21,784 nt of DNA from Verrucomicrobia bacterium UBA3750 (GTDB lineage Bacteria > Verrucomicrobiota > Kiritimatiellia > RFP12 > UBA1067). Positions 8,234-15,866 of this stretch are shown here, one piece after another. Below the pieces are notes generated by a model. That model was not told the origin of the DNA. It did not search any database and was given only the letters and a program-made list of their open reading frames with translations. The position numbers and the translations under genes are program-made. The stretch's first letter is position 1, and each line of letters starts with the position of its first letter. Where the stretch lies: NCBI GenBank assembly GCA_002371755.1, contig DFGM01000179.1:2285-24068 (forward strand), read 5' to 3'.

Positions 8234-11200
8234 CTATTTCGTCTTTATGTCCACGCGCCGTGTTTTGTCGTCGGTGGTGACGACGAGGCCGGGAATGTAG
8301 CCGAGAAGGGGCCCCAGTTCGCCTGAGAGTATGCCATGCTCGTCCGTCATCTCGAAGTTGGTGAGGTTCTTATCCTCGCCATTGTTCTCGAAAAGGACGG
8401 TAAGCCCGCCAATGGCGTCGATTTCCTTGCCGCCTTTCGCTTTCATTGTCAGCGTGGCACGGTAAGGGGAAGCTGAGGCCGTGCGGAGATACTTCTTGCC
8501 GGCGGGAATCTTCTTGGGCGAATATTGCGTCTCGATCTGGACGCCTGCTTCCTTTAAGGCTTCGAGGACGTCCATATACGGGCAGACGACGCCGGTTGAA
8601 TCGTCTGGCTTGAACGCTCCTTTGGAACGCTTGCTGAAGGTGATCTGCCTGCCGTTCACGAAGACTTTGTATGGACGGCTGGAGACGCCGCCCGCCAAGT
8701 CGCGTACGGGTTCTGCGGGATTCTCGACGGTGTAGTCGCGCATATTCGGTTTGAAGGATTGTGGCGGAGTGAGGGTGATGCCGTTCTTCACATCCACGGG
8801 AGCAATTGGTATCTTGACGCTCGCGGCGAGGCCGTTTGCGCATTTCGCCTTGAGGATGGCTTCACCCGCCTTGCGCCCGGCCTTCACGAAGACGCGCGCA
8901 AGACCGCATTCGAAGTTGACGAAGTTCTTGCCAACGGGCGAGGTCTCGTCGAACGTGCCGGAGTTCCATCCGCCCATGAAGACCGCCGGGCCGGATAATT
9001 CGAAATCGACGCGTTCGCTCGCTAGGGGGAGTACGCGGCCCTTTGCGTCCACGAGCTTCAGGTCTACCATCGCGATGTCGGAACCGTCGGCGAGAAGTCC
9101 CTTCGGCCCTGTCGTCACTTTCATCTCCATTTTTGCCGCAGCGCCGACAGTCTCTATCTCGTCGCGGCATACCTCGTTGCCGGCTTTGTCGTAGCCGATT
9201 GCCGTCACTTTGCCCGGCTCGGTGACATCGATGCCGGGGAATTGGAAATCAAAGAGGTTTGCGGGTGCTTTCGCTTCGCCCGCAAGGCGTCCGTTGACGA
9301 AAAGCTTCACGCTGTCCACGCTCAGCGAACCTATTACATAGACCGTCTTGTGCTCCGGGTCGCGCTGCTTGCGTTCGCCTGTGTAGGCGATTACGGTGCC
9401 GTCGTTCACCTGTTCGTTGTACCAGTAGTTGTCGGCGGTCTTCTTCGGGTAGTTCCAGTGGCCGAGTATCTTCACTTTGGGCTTGCGCGAATACATGACC
9501 TTGTGGACATAGAAACTCTCTTTCGGGATGCGCACGGCGTCCACGCGGCCCGAGGAGCGGCAGTTTTCGGTGTCGGAGTTGCGCCCGTGCTGGTTGCAGT
9601 CCGTCCAGCAAAGTATGGCGCAAGCGGCGTAATATTGGCCGAGCCTGCCGCCGCCGCCGGCGCGGTTGCCGTAGAAGTAGCCGTAGCCGTCGTTGATTGA
9701 AGCGTTGGAGAGCGCGTAATCTTCCTGCGTCATGTCGTAGCAGTTGTAGCCGCTCTGCTTGGCGCCAGAGGCGAGGCGCTTGCAGACGAAGTTGAAGTCC
9801 GGAGGGGAGAATCGGTCCCAGCTGCGGCGTGGCGATTCCTCGCGGCAGTATTCGGTCTCAACGACGGGCAGGAACTTGCCGAGCTTGACCATGGAGTCGA
9901 AAGCGGCGGCGTCGTGGCGATGGATCATGGTGCCGACGTATTCGGCCCACTTGAGCTGTTCGGGGCTCTTCAAGGTGCGGCATCCCATGAAGCGCCAGCC
10001 GTGTGGATCGAGCCTCTGCTTGAGGTCGTGCATTTCTTTCATGTGTTCGCCGGAAATCTGGTTGTTGCCGGCTTCCCAGAAAAAGACGCTGGGCGAGTTG
10101 CGGAAGTAGATTATGGCAGCTTCCATCGCTTCCATGCGCTGTTCCCATGCGCGGCCCTTTGTCTCGCTTTCCTTGTCGCCGGCAGGGCAAACGCATACGA
10201 CGCCCGCCTTGTCGAACGCCCTCACGGGGCCGGGCTTGGGGGCGACGTGCATCCAGCGCACGAAGTTGGCTCCCGAGGCGCGTATCAGGTTCGCATCGTA
10301 ATCCTGCAGCCAGTCCGGCGCGTAGCCTATCGCGGCCCACGAATCCGTGGAACGCTGGGCGTAGCCGGGCAGCCAGCAATATTTGCCGTTCACCATGAGG
10401 CCGCTCTCGCGGGTGAACTCCACCTTGCGGAAGCCGGTTTGGATAGATACGGCGTCCAGGATGTCGGAGCCGTTCAGAAGTTCCACCTTGACCGTGTAGA
10501 GGTTGGGCGTGTCGGGACTCCAGAACTTGAGCCCCTTTACTCTGCCTGATGCCGTGAGAGCGTCTGCACCGGCCTTGCTTTCAATCGTCTGCCCGGCCAC
10601 GGTGGCGCGAATGCCGGGACGCGAAACGTTTGGCGCAATCTTCGCCTCCGCCTCCACATGGATGTCTGCCTCGCCTTTCTCGAAGTCGAAGTTGTCCGCC
10701 CAGATGTAGCAGCCTTTCGTCTTGAGCGCGTTCCAGAGGGGAAGGGTGATATAGGAGTCATTCTTCTTCACGGTGAGCTTGACGTTGCCGACGAGTCCGC
10801 CCTGAATCGGGTTGAAGTCCGTGCTGCCCCACTGGTAGGCCTGGCCGGCCCAGTCGCCCGGCTTGTCTTTCATCTCGTTGGAAAAGAACTTCGTGCCGCG
10901 CGAACCGGTGTTTTCGGTGACTACCGTTATCTGCGCCGTCTCGCCAGGCTTCACGAACGGCGTCAAGTCGTATCCGCTTGCCGTTATGCCAGCCTCGTAG
11001 AAACCGGCGAACTTGCCGTTTACGTAGAGGTAGATTGATTGGCGAACGGTCTCAAACTCGATGAAGAAGTGTTTGCCTTCGGGCACCTTGAACGATTTGC
11101 GGTAGAACATCCAGCCACGCCAGAACTGCGCCTCTCCCCTATCCTCGGCGTGGTTGTCGTATGTGTCGTGGGCGTTTACGCAATGCGGCACGGAGACGAG

Positions 11201-11407
11201 TTCCCAGGTGCTGTCGTCGAATCGGGGAGCGGTGACATCCCCCCCGAAACGCGTCGCGGCGTCGGCGAGGGCGGCATCAAGCCCCCATGCCGTGTTGGAG
11301 CCCTTGGTGAAGCGCCAATCGATATTCAGGTTTGCTTCGTAGCCAAAGGCTGCGAAAGCGCATATGGCGCCAACTGCCGCCGCAAACATCTCTCTTATTG
11401 TTTTCAT
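8234..11407 (-). CDS. Exported GH2-family glycosidase (beta-galactosidase/beta-glucuronidase type)
   Basis: This 1057-residue protein has a signal peptide (MKTIREMFAAAVGAICAFA). Modules follow the GH2 order: a jelly-roll sugar-binding domain (WMFYRKSFKVPEGK, VNGKFAGFYEAG), an immunoglobulin-like domain, a TIM barrel, then beta domains including a DUF4982/Big-like region. In the barrel, ETEYCREE supplies Glu519 as the likely nucleophile. The usual WxxGNE acid/base motif reads WEAGNNQ, with Asn449 where the Glu is expected, so the proton donor is unclear; Glu445 lies four residues earlier. A tail at about 905-1057 (VFVNGRQITFS...) faintly resembles copper-amine-oxidase N-terminal domains. The frame stays open to 12127, but that stretch overlaps lysR and precedes the promoter, so 11407 is chosen. 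It is expected to trim terminal beta-galactosyl or beta-glucuronyl units in the same pathway as the two downstream enzymes. Confidence 0.85.
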   Translation of the reverse strand: MKTIREMFAAAVGAICAFAAFGYEANLNIDWRFTKGSNTAWGLDAALADAATRFGGDVTAPRFDDSTWELVSVPHCVNAHDTYDNHAEDRGEAQFWRGWMFYRKSFKVPEGKHFFIEFETVRQSIYLYVNGKFAGFYEAGITASGYDLTPFVKPGETAQITVVTENTGSRGTKFFSNEMKDKPGDWAGQAYQWGSTDFNPIQGGLVGNVKLTVKKNDSYITLPLWNALKTKGCYIWADNFDFEKGEADIHVEAEAKIAPNVSRPGIRATVAGQTIESKAGADALTASGRVKGLKFWSPDTPNLYTVKVELLNGSDILDAVSIQTGFRKVEFTRESGLMVNGKYCWLPGYAQRSTDSWAAIGYAPDWLQDYDANLIRASGANFVRWMHVAPKPGPVRAFDKAGVVCVCPAGDKESETKGRAWEQRMEAMEAAIIYFRNSPSVFFWEAGNNQISGEHMKEMHDLKQRLDPHGWRFMGCRTLKSPEQLKWAEYVGTMIHRHDAAAFDSMVKLGKFLPVVETEYCREESPRRSWDRFSPPDFNFVCKRLASGAKQSGYNCYDMTQEDYALSNASINDGYGYFYGNRAGGGGRLGQYYAACAILCWTDCNQHGRNSDTENCRSSGRVDAVRIPKESFYVHKVMYSRKPKVKILGHWNYPKKTADNYWYNEQVNDGTVIAYTGERKQRDPEHKTVYVIGSLSVDSVKLFVNGRLAGEAKAPANLFDFQFPGIDVTEPGKVTAIGYDKAGNEVCRDEIETVGAAAKMEMKVTTGPKGLLADGSDIAMVDLKLVDAKGRVLPLASERVDFELSGPAVFMGGWNSGTFDETSPVGKNFVNFECGLARVFVKAGRKAGEAILKAKCANGLAASVKIPIAPVDVKNGITLTPPQSFKPNMRDYTVENPAEPVRDLAGGVSSRPYKVFVNGRQITFSKRSKGAFKPDDSTGVVCPYMDVLEALKEAGVQIETQYSPKKIPAGKKYLRTASASPYRATLTMKAKGGKEIDAIGGLTVLFENNGEDKNLTNFEMTDEHGILSGELGPLLGYIPGLVVTTDDKTRRVDIKTK

Positions 11408-11412
11408 GGAGC

Positions 11413-11432
11413 ATATTATACCATATTCCCCG
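11413..11432 (-). promoter_or_regulatory. Extended -10 promoter of the GH2 gene, predicted leaderless
   Basis: On the minus strand the element reads CGGGGAATATGGTATAATAT, with TGG-TATAAT (box at 11415-11420). Just 7 bases lie between the box and the ATG at 11407, so transcription would start about one base before the start codon. No Shine-Dalgarno and no good -35 are seen. Bases 11411-11424 are the exact inverted complement of 11539-11552 in the lysR promoter. Confidence 0.65.
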
Positions 11433-11445
11433 CTCGGCGTGCGCC

Positions 11446-11460
11446 CCCAAACTCCTTGGG
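11446..11460. promoter_or_regulatory. Candidate operator dyad between GH2 and lysR
   Basis: The dyad CCCAA-actcc-TTGGG is centred in the 177-base divergent intergenic region. A second small dyad, TTTGCAAA, lies at 11519-11526, close to the lysR -35 position. LysR-type regulators commonly bind interrupted dyads between their own gene and a divergent target. Neither site can be assigned to this protein from sequence alone. Confidence 0.25.
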
Positions 11461-11540
11461 CAATTTCGGCCTTCGCCGCATTCGCACTTGTGCTCAGGCC
11501 GGTTCCGGTGTTTGGCGGTTTGCAAATGGCGGCGGCGAAA

Positions 11541-11549
11541 TGGTATAAT
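11541..11549 (+). promoter_or_regulatory. lysR promoter, extended -10
   Basis: TGG-TATAAT with the hexamer at 11544-11549. A weak -35 (TTGCAA) lies 18 bases upstream. There are 35 bases to the ATG at 11585, including an AGGGG ribosome site at 11572-11576. Unlike the divergent GH2 transcript, this one therefore has a normal leader. Confidence 0.6.
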
Positions 11550-11584
11550 ATGCGCCGTCCTGACGATTTGCAGGGGAACATAGC

Positions 11585-12484
11585 ATGACGCTCCAACAAC
11601 TCAAATATGCTGACGCGGTGGCGCAGTCCGGCTCGGTGAGCGAGGCGGCAAGGCGCGTGTTTGCCACACAGCCCACGGTTTCCGAGGCGATACGCGCTTT
11701 GGAGGAAGAGCTCCGGGTCGCGATATTTACGCGCAGCAATAAAGGAATAGCCGTGACGCGCGAAGGTGAAGAGTTCCTTGCCTCGGCGCGGCAGATACTG
11801 GACGATGCCGCGCGAATCGAAGAAAAGTATACTGGCAAGGCAGTGCGCAAGCCGCAGTTCGCCGTTTCCTGCCAGCACTATGCATTTGCGGCGGAAGCGT
11901 TTATGGCTGTAGTGAAGGCGGCTGAGGCAGATACCTACGACTTCACGCTTCGCGAGACGGTGACGAGCGAAATCATAGACGACGTGGCGCGGCATCGCAG
12001 CGAAATCGGCATCCTTTACCTTTCCGTCCGCAACGAGAAACCGCTCACGAAGATACTCCGCAAAGAAGAACTTGCATTCGAGGAACTGTTTGCCGCAAAA
12101 CCGCACGTATTCCTCTCGAAGCAACATCCCCTTGCTAAGAAAACGGCAATCGCTCCATCGGAACTGGATGCGTATCCCTACGTCTCATACGAACAGGGTG
12201 TCGAGAACGCGCTGTATTTCGCCGAGGAAATCATGCCGGCCATCGACCGCAAGAAGTCCATTCGCGTCAGAGACCGCGCCACGATGACGAATCTCATCCT
12301 CGGGCTCGACGGATTTACTGTGGCTTCAGGGGCGCACGCCAAGGCGTACAATCCGAAGATTGTTTCCGTCCCGCTCAAGCTTAACGACACGATACGCGTC
12401 GGCATCATCAGCCGTTCGGGCGTCGGGCTTTCCCGCAATGCCGTGGCTTTCATTTCAGAAATGAAACGGATTATCGCAGGATGA
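11585..12484 (+). CDS. LysR-family transcriptional regulator
   Basis: This 299-residue protein starts with the typical LysR winged helix-turn-helix: MTLQQLKYADAVAQSGS, then AARRVFATQPTVSEAIRALE, with the recognition helix around residues 30-45. The effector-binding domain follows from about residue 90 in the periplasmic-binding-protein-like fold. An AGGGG site precedes the ATG. It is divergent from the GH2 gene with a shared 177-base promoter region. By the usual LysR arrangement it is likely to control the polysaccharide locus and itself. Its effector, perhaps an unsaturated uronate or a released sugar, cannot be told from the sequence. Confidence 0.9.
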   Translation: MTLQQLKYADAVAQSGSVSEAARRVFATQPTVSEAIRALEEELRVAIFTRSNKGIAVTREGEEFLASARQILDDAARIEEKYTGKAVRKPQFAVSCQHYAFAAEAFMAVVKAAEADTYDFTLRETVTSEIIDDVARHRSEIGILYLSVRNEKPLTKILRKEELAFEELFAAKPHVFLSKQHPLAKKTAIAPSELDAYPYVSYEQGVENALYFAEEIMPAIDRKKSIRVRDRATMTNLILGLDGFTVASGAHAKAYNPKIVSVPLKLNDTIRVGIISRSGVGLSRNAVAFISEMKRIIAG

Positions 12485-12522
12485 CGGATCTGTGCCGGCC
12501 TGCCGCCGTCCCTCGCATGGCG

Positions 12523-12552
12523 TTGACAGGGCGAGGGCGGCAATGGTATAAT
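12523..12552 (+). promoter_or_regulatory. ybaK promoter
   Basis: A consensus TTGACA (12523-12528) lies 18 bases before an extended -10, TGG-TATAAT (box at 12547-12552). This is the best sigma70-like promoter in the window. An imperfect hairpin (12501-12516 with 12531-12542) holds the -35 in its loop; it could also be the weak 3' end of lysR. Confidence 0.75.
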
Positions 12553-12584
12553 CCCGGATGGACGAGAGGAAAAGGGGAAACGAC

Positions 12585-13073
12585 ATGAAACCGAAGACGA
12601 TACCCGCCACAAACGCCCTCAGGGCGCTGGATGCGGCAAAAGTGAAGTATGAAGCGAAATGCTACGATTTCGAGCCGCACGGAGGCACGGAACTGGCGGC
12701 AAAATGTCTTGGTCTCGATCATCATGCCACGATAAAGACCATCATTCTCGAAGACGAGACCAAGAAACCGTTCGTGTGCCTCATGCACGGCGACAAGGAA
12801 ATCTCAACCAAAAACCTCGCCCGCGCCCGCGGCTCCAAGACCGTGACCACCTGCACACCCGAAACAGCCGACAGGCATTCGGGCTATCATGTGGGCGGCA
12901 CCTCCCCGTTCGGCACCAGAAAGCGTATGACGGTATATGTGGAAAAGACCATATTCGACCTCAAGGAGATATACATCAACGCCGGCCATCGCGGCATACT
13001 TGTCGTCATGGATCCACACGATATCGTAAAAGTCCTGGGCGACCTCGTCGTGAGCGTGAACGTGGCGATTTGA
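12585..13073 (+). CDS. ybaK: YbaK/EbsC-family aminoacyl-tRNA deacylase
   Basis: This 162-residue protein matches the YbaK/ProX trans-editing family, whose best known members hydrolyse Cys-tRNA(Pro) or other mischarged tRNAs. Family features are TELAAKCLG (35-43), Lys51 in ATIKTIILE at the position of the family's essential lysine, and GYHVGGTSPFGTRK followed by the beta core. The length is typical. The start is placed at 12585 behind a GAGGAAAAGGGG purine tract. A further in-frame ATG at 12558 lies only five bases after the TATAAT box, about where transcription should begin, so it is unlikely. The last 68 bases overlap the end of comEC on the other strand. The substrate tRNA is inferred from family only. 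Confidence 0.88.
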   Translation: MKPKTIPATNALRALDAAKVKYEAKCYDFEPHGGTELAAKCLGLDHHATIKTIILEDETKKPFVCLMHGDKEISTKNLARARGSKTVTTCTPETADRHSGYHVGGTSPFGTRKRMTVYVEKTIFDLKEIYINAGHRGILVVMDPHDIVKVLGDLVVSVNVAI

Positions 13074-14646
13074 GTGCTCCCCCTCCAAATGTCGGCAGTT
13101 TGAACCACCAGCGTTTGCGAAGAGACGAAAGGATGTTCCAAAGCGGCATTGGCGCGAATGTGACAAATGCGTACCAGGCTGTGCATTCCCAAAATCCCCA
13201 CGGCTTCAATTCCACGACGGCATATGGCATTGCGGAGGCAATCTTCGCCGAAATGCACATTGCGTGCACCGCAAGCCCTGTTGCGGCCGCTACATGCGAG
13301 ACGATGAAATCCGGCAAAAACGCCAAAGAGAGCGTGAAAACGCCGGAGAATACAGCGCAAACGGCAAGCGGCACTACCACGAGACCGGATAAGATTCCGA
13401 TGAGAGAGAGCCTGGAGAACGTGCAGACCGAAATAGGCACGCCGGCAGACCACGCGGCGAGCGAAAACCCCGCAAGCCTGAGCGCCCGGGTTTTCCATGA
13501 AAAGCGATTGTCGCTCTTTTCGAGAAAGTCGCAATTTCGCATGAATACGACGATACCGAGCATGATGGCGAAGGAATATCTACTGCCTAGATCCATTACC
13601 CACAGGGGGTTCGCGGCATGAGTGAAAACGAACGCGATTGCCCACGCCATCACGCCGCTCGTCTTGCGCCAGAAGAGTGAAGCGAAGGATGCGATTGCGA
13701 ACATGGCAAGCGCCCTCGTTGCGCTTGGCGGCGCACCTATCATCTGCACATACAGCCAAAGGATTGGCACGGTTATGAAAGGCGTTATCCGGAAGGGGAC
13801 AAGGGCGATGGTTGAAATCGTCAAAAGCAATCGCGCGATAGCCATCACGTGCAGACCTGAAATCGCGAAGACATGCAGGGCGCCGGCATTGCGGAAAAAG
13901 TGGCGCGTTTCCGGGGCGAGTTCGGTGCGCTCGCCAATCAGCATCGCCTTTAGAATGCCAGTCCAGTCCCTGTCGCCGGGGAAATACGGGGCGAAAGAAT
14001 CGATTCGCCGGGAAATACGCTTGCGCATATCTAGGAGGAATGCAGGAAGAGGACTCGTGCTGTTTGCCATCTTTACGGCATACGATTTCCTTCCTCTCGC
14101 TACAAGGACAAGCTCTTTTGCGTAATCATCGCCGTCTCTTCTGAGGAACCAGCCTGCCATCCGCCATGTCTCGCCGACGCGAGGGATTGTGGCGTCAGCC
14201 GGAAAATCGGCCACCAGGCGCATCGCAAAGCCTTGCGCTTCTCCTTCGTATTCAAACGATTTTATGCCTTCACGCTTCGTTTTGCGCAATTTCGGGCCGT
14301 CTTTCACTTCAAATACGACTTCGCACGGTTGCGAGGCGTTGAGCGTGCACGCGGCATCAAGAAGTGCGTTCCGTCGCACGGCGGTTTCCATTGCAAAGAG
14401 AGAGCCGACAAGAAGCGTAACGGCGTAGGGCCAGACTCTAAGCGATATGCCAAATCCAAAAAGCGCGAGAAATACAGCCAAAACTAGCACTGCAGGCCAC
14501 ATTTGGGCAAAGCAGGCAAGCTTTAGCGCAAGGTATTCGCCGACGGCAAACGCTCCGCAAAAGGCGATGGCGCGCATTTCAAGCGGCAGCAAACCGCAAG
14601 CGGCTCTTATTTCGCCGAGCGTTTTGCTATTTCGCAGCCAGTGCAT
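13006..14646 (-). CDS. comEC: ComEC/Rec2-type DNA uptake channel protein lacking the metallo-beta-lactamase domain
   Basis: This 546-residue membrane protein has N-terminal hydrophobic helices (residues about 25-90), an OB-like extracellular domain (about 95-200), and the Competence domain. The last holds the diagnostic AMLIGERTELAPETRHFFRNAG and FAISGLHVMAIA motifs followed by many membrane helices. ComEC carries single-stranded DNA across the inner membrane in natural transformation. The C-terminal metallo-beta-lactamase domain of full-length ComEC (about 750 residues) is absent, as in several lineages. The final roughly 22 residues are basic (SPRSRSRRGRPG) and encoded opposite the end of ybaK. 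The ATG at 14646 overlaps DUF2851 by 40 bases and lacks a ribosome site; Met24 at 14577 would give a 29-base gap instead and is a real alternative. Confidence 0.85.
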   Translation of the reverse strand: MHWLRNSKTLGEIRAACGLLPLEMRAIAFCGAFAVGEYLALKLACFAQMWPAVLVLAVFLALFGFGISLRVWPYAVTLLVGSLFAMETAVRRNALLDAACTLNASQPCEVVFEVKDGPKLRKTKREGIKSFEYEGEAQGFAMRLVADFPADATIPRVGETWRMAGWFLRRDGDDYAKELVLVARGRKSYAVKMANSTSPLPAFLLDMRKRISRRIDSFAPYFPGDRDWTGILKAMLIGERTELAPETRHFFRNAGALHVFAISGLHVMAIARLLLTISTIALVPFRITPFITVPILWLYVQMIGAPPSATRALAMFAIASFASLFWRKTSGVMAWAIAFVFTHAANPLWVMDLGSRYSFAIMLGIVVFMRNCDFLEKSDNRFSWKTRALRLAGFSLAAWSAGVPISVCTFSRLSLIGILSGLVVVPLAVCAVFSGVFTLSLAFLPDFIVSHVAAATGLAVHAMCISAKIASAMPYAVVELKPWGFWECTAWYAFVTFAPMPLWNILSSLRKRWWFKLPTFGGGALKSPRSRSRRGRPGLLRYRVDP

Positions 14647-15800
14647 TCCGGATAGAGTTCAAGGCAGTATTCCCTGTATATTTGCAGCAAACCCTGCATG
14701 TGAAGACCGTTGTCGAGATATAAGGCGTTTGGATTGTGGTCGCGTCCGAAAAGCCGCATTGCGGTCAGACGCATGGGCGAGGAGAAATCTTCCGGCGGCA
14801 ACCATGCCGGTGGCGAGACAATGCGTCTTTCCGCGACAGCCATGGGGACAATGACATTGGCGAGTATCGCAGCGGCGCGCCCCTTGCCGATACTCGCGTC
14901 TTTTCTGAGGAGCTTTATCATATCCCTGCATTCCTTCTGCGAAAAGTCGTCTACTTGCGTGAAGTATTCGAGTCCGCCGGCCATGAAAAACTTTCCTGCA
15001 GCCGAAAGCCGCACTTCGGGGCGATTGTTCGGCCGGATGTTTCGCTTGTCCCAATCGACAAAGCTCGCCGCCGAAAAGAACGCGAACTCCGCCACTTCCG
15101 GCTCCCTTTCTATCATTTCATAGGGTACCATTTCGGCAATTGTCTTGAATGCGGATGTGTTCTTTCTGTAGCCGAGCGAGGCCATGAACTCTTCGTAGAA
15201 TATCTGCTTGCGCGAGCGTGTGGAATGCGCAATCATCCGTTCGAACTTGCCCGCCTTTGCGAAAAGCCGTTTTAACCCGGCCGCACGCAAAACGCTTCGT
15301 GCGAAGTCGGGATTGCCGGCAAGCGCTTTGCGGCATGGACGCTCCTCGGCGGGCAACCGTCCGAACGGGTAAGCCGACAGGTCTACCTGTTCGGGAGAAA
15401 AACCATCCTTTCCGGAAACGAATTTCCCGATGGGTATGGATATTGCGCCTTTCGGCAGGGATGGTGGAGGCGGCGCGTCGGTCCATGTCACATGCGCCAC
15501 CACCCCATCGTAGGCTCGGTCTCTTCCATGATGGTGCGCCTCCCAGTCCATGGGGCGCAAATGCACCTCCACATCGCCTTTCAGACGCTTGCGCTCACGC
15601 CCGATTTCCAGAACTGCACCTTTGAAGTCGGGGCCGTTTTCAAGATTCCATTCGCCAGGGTCGATAACGCGCACTTCGGTGCCGTCCTGCGTATACATGA
15701 GGTGCGAACGGAACGCTCTATCGTACCACAAGGCCTGGACATGGCGCTCCGTAAGCATCTCTCCTGGCATTGATTCTATGCAGGGCATCGCTATTGCCAT
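14607..15800 (-). CDS. DUF2851 family protein, putative PD-(D/E)XK-like fold
   Basis: This 397-residue protein has the DUF2851 signature: LTERHVQALWY (16-26), DPGEWNLENGPDFKGAVLEIG (47-67), GDVEVHLRPMDWEAHHHGRD (75-94). The spacing of Asp58, Asp76 and Glu78 recalls the metal-binding core of PD-(D/E)XK nucleases, although that is a pattern reading and no activity is established for the family. A CxxC pair (Cys386, Cys389) lies near the C terminus. The start at 15800 is supported by AGGAG at 15808-15812, 7 bases upstream. It lies between yifB/comM (66 bases before it) and comEC (overlapping), which suggests a role in handling incoming DNA. Confidence 0.8.
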   Translation of the reverse strand: MAIAMPCIESMPGEMLTERHVQALWYDRAFRSHLMYTQDGTEVRVIDPGEWNLENGPDFKGAVLEIGRERKRLKGDVEVHLRPMDWEAHHHGRDRAYDGVVAHVTWTDAPPPPSLPKGAISIPIGKFVSGKDGFSPEQVDLSAYPFGRLPAEERPCRKALAGNPDFARSVLRAAGLKRLFAKAGKFERMIAHSTRSRKQIFYEEFMASLGYRKNTSAFKTIAEMVPYEMIEREPEVAEFAFFSAASFVDWDKRNIRPNNRPEVRLSAAGKFFMAGGLEYFTQVDDFSQKECRDMIKLLRKDASIGKGRAAAILANVIVPMAVAERRIVSPPAWLPPEDFSSPMRLTAMRLFGRDHNPNALYLDNGLHMQGLLQIYREYCLELYPECTGCEIAKRSAK

Positions 15801-15866
15801 AGGTCGTCTCCTATTAATAAGGATAAGGGAATGGCGGGTTTGGTGATAAGGGTCGGAGTGGTTTGG

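Noticed and set aside
11408..12127. Upstream extension of the GH2 frame by 240 codons
   Set aside because: It runs antisense through lysR and lies upstream of the predicted promoter and signal peptide. The ATG at 11407 directly begins a signal sequence.
14189..14487. Small plus-strand frames opposite comEC
   Set aside because: They lack ribosome sites and family motifs and mirror the ComEC coding sequence.
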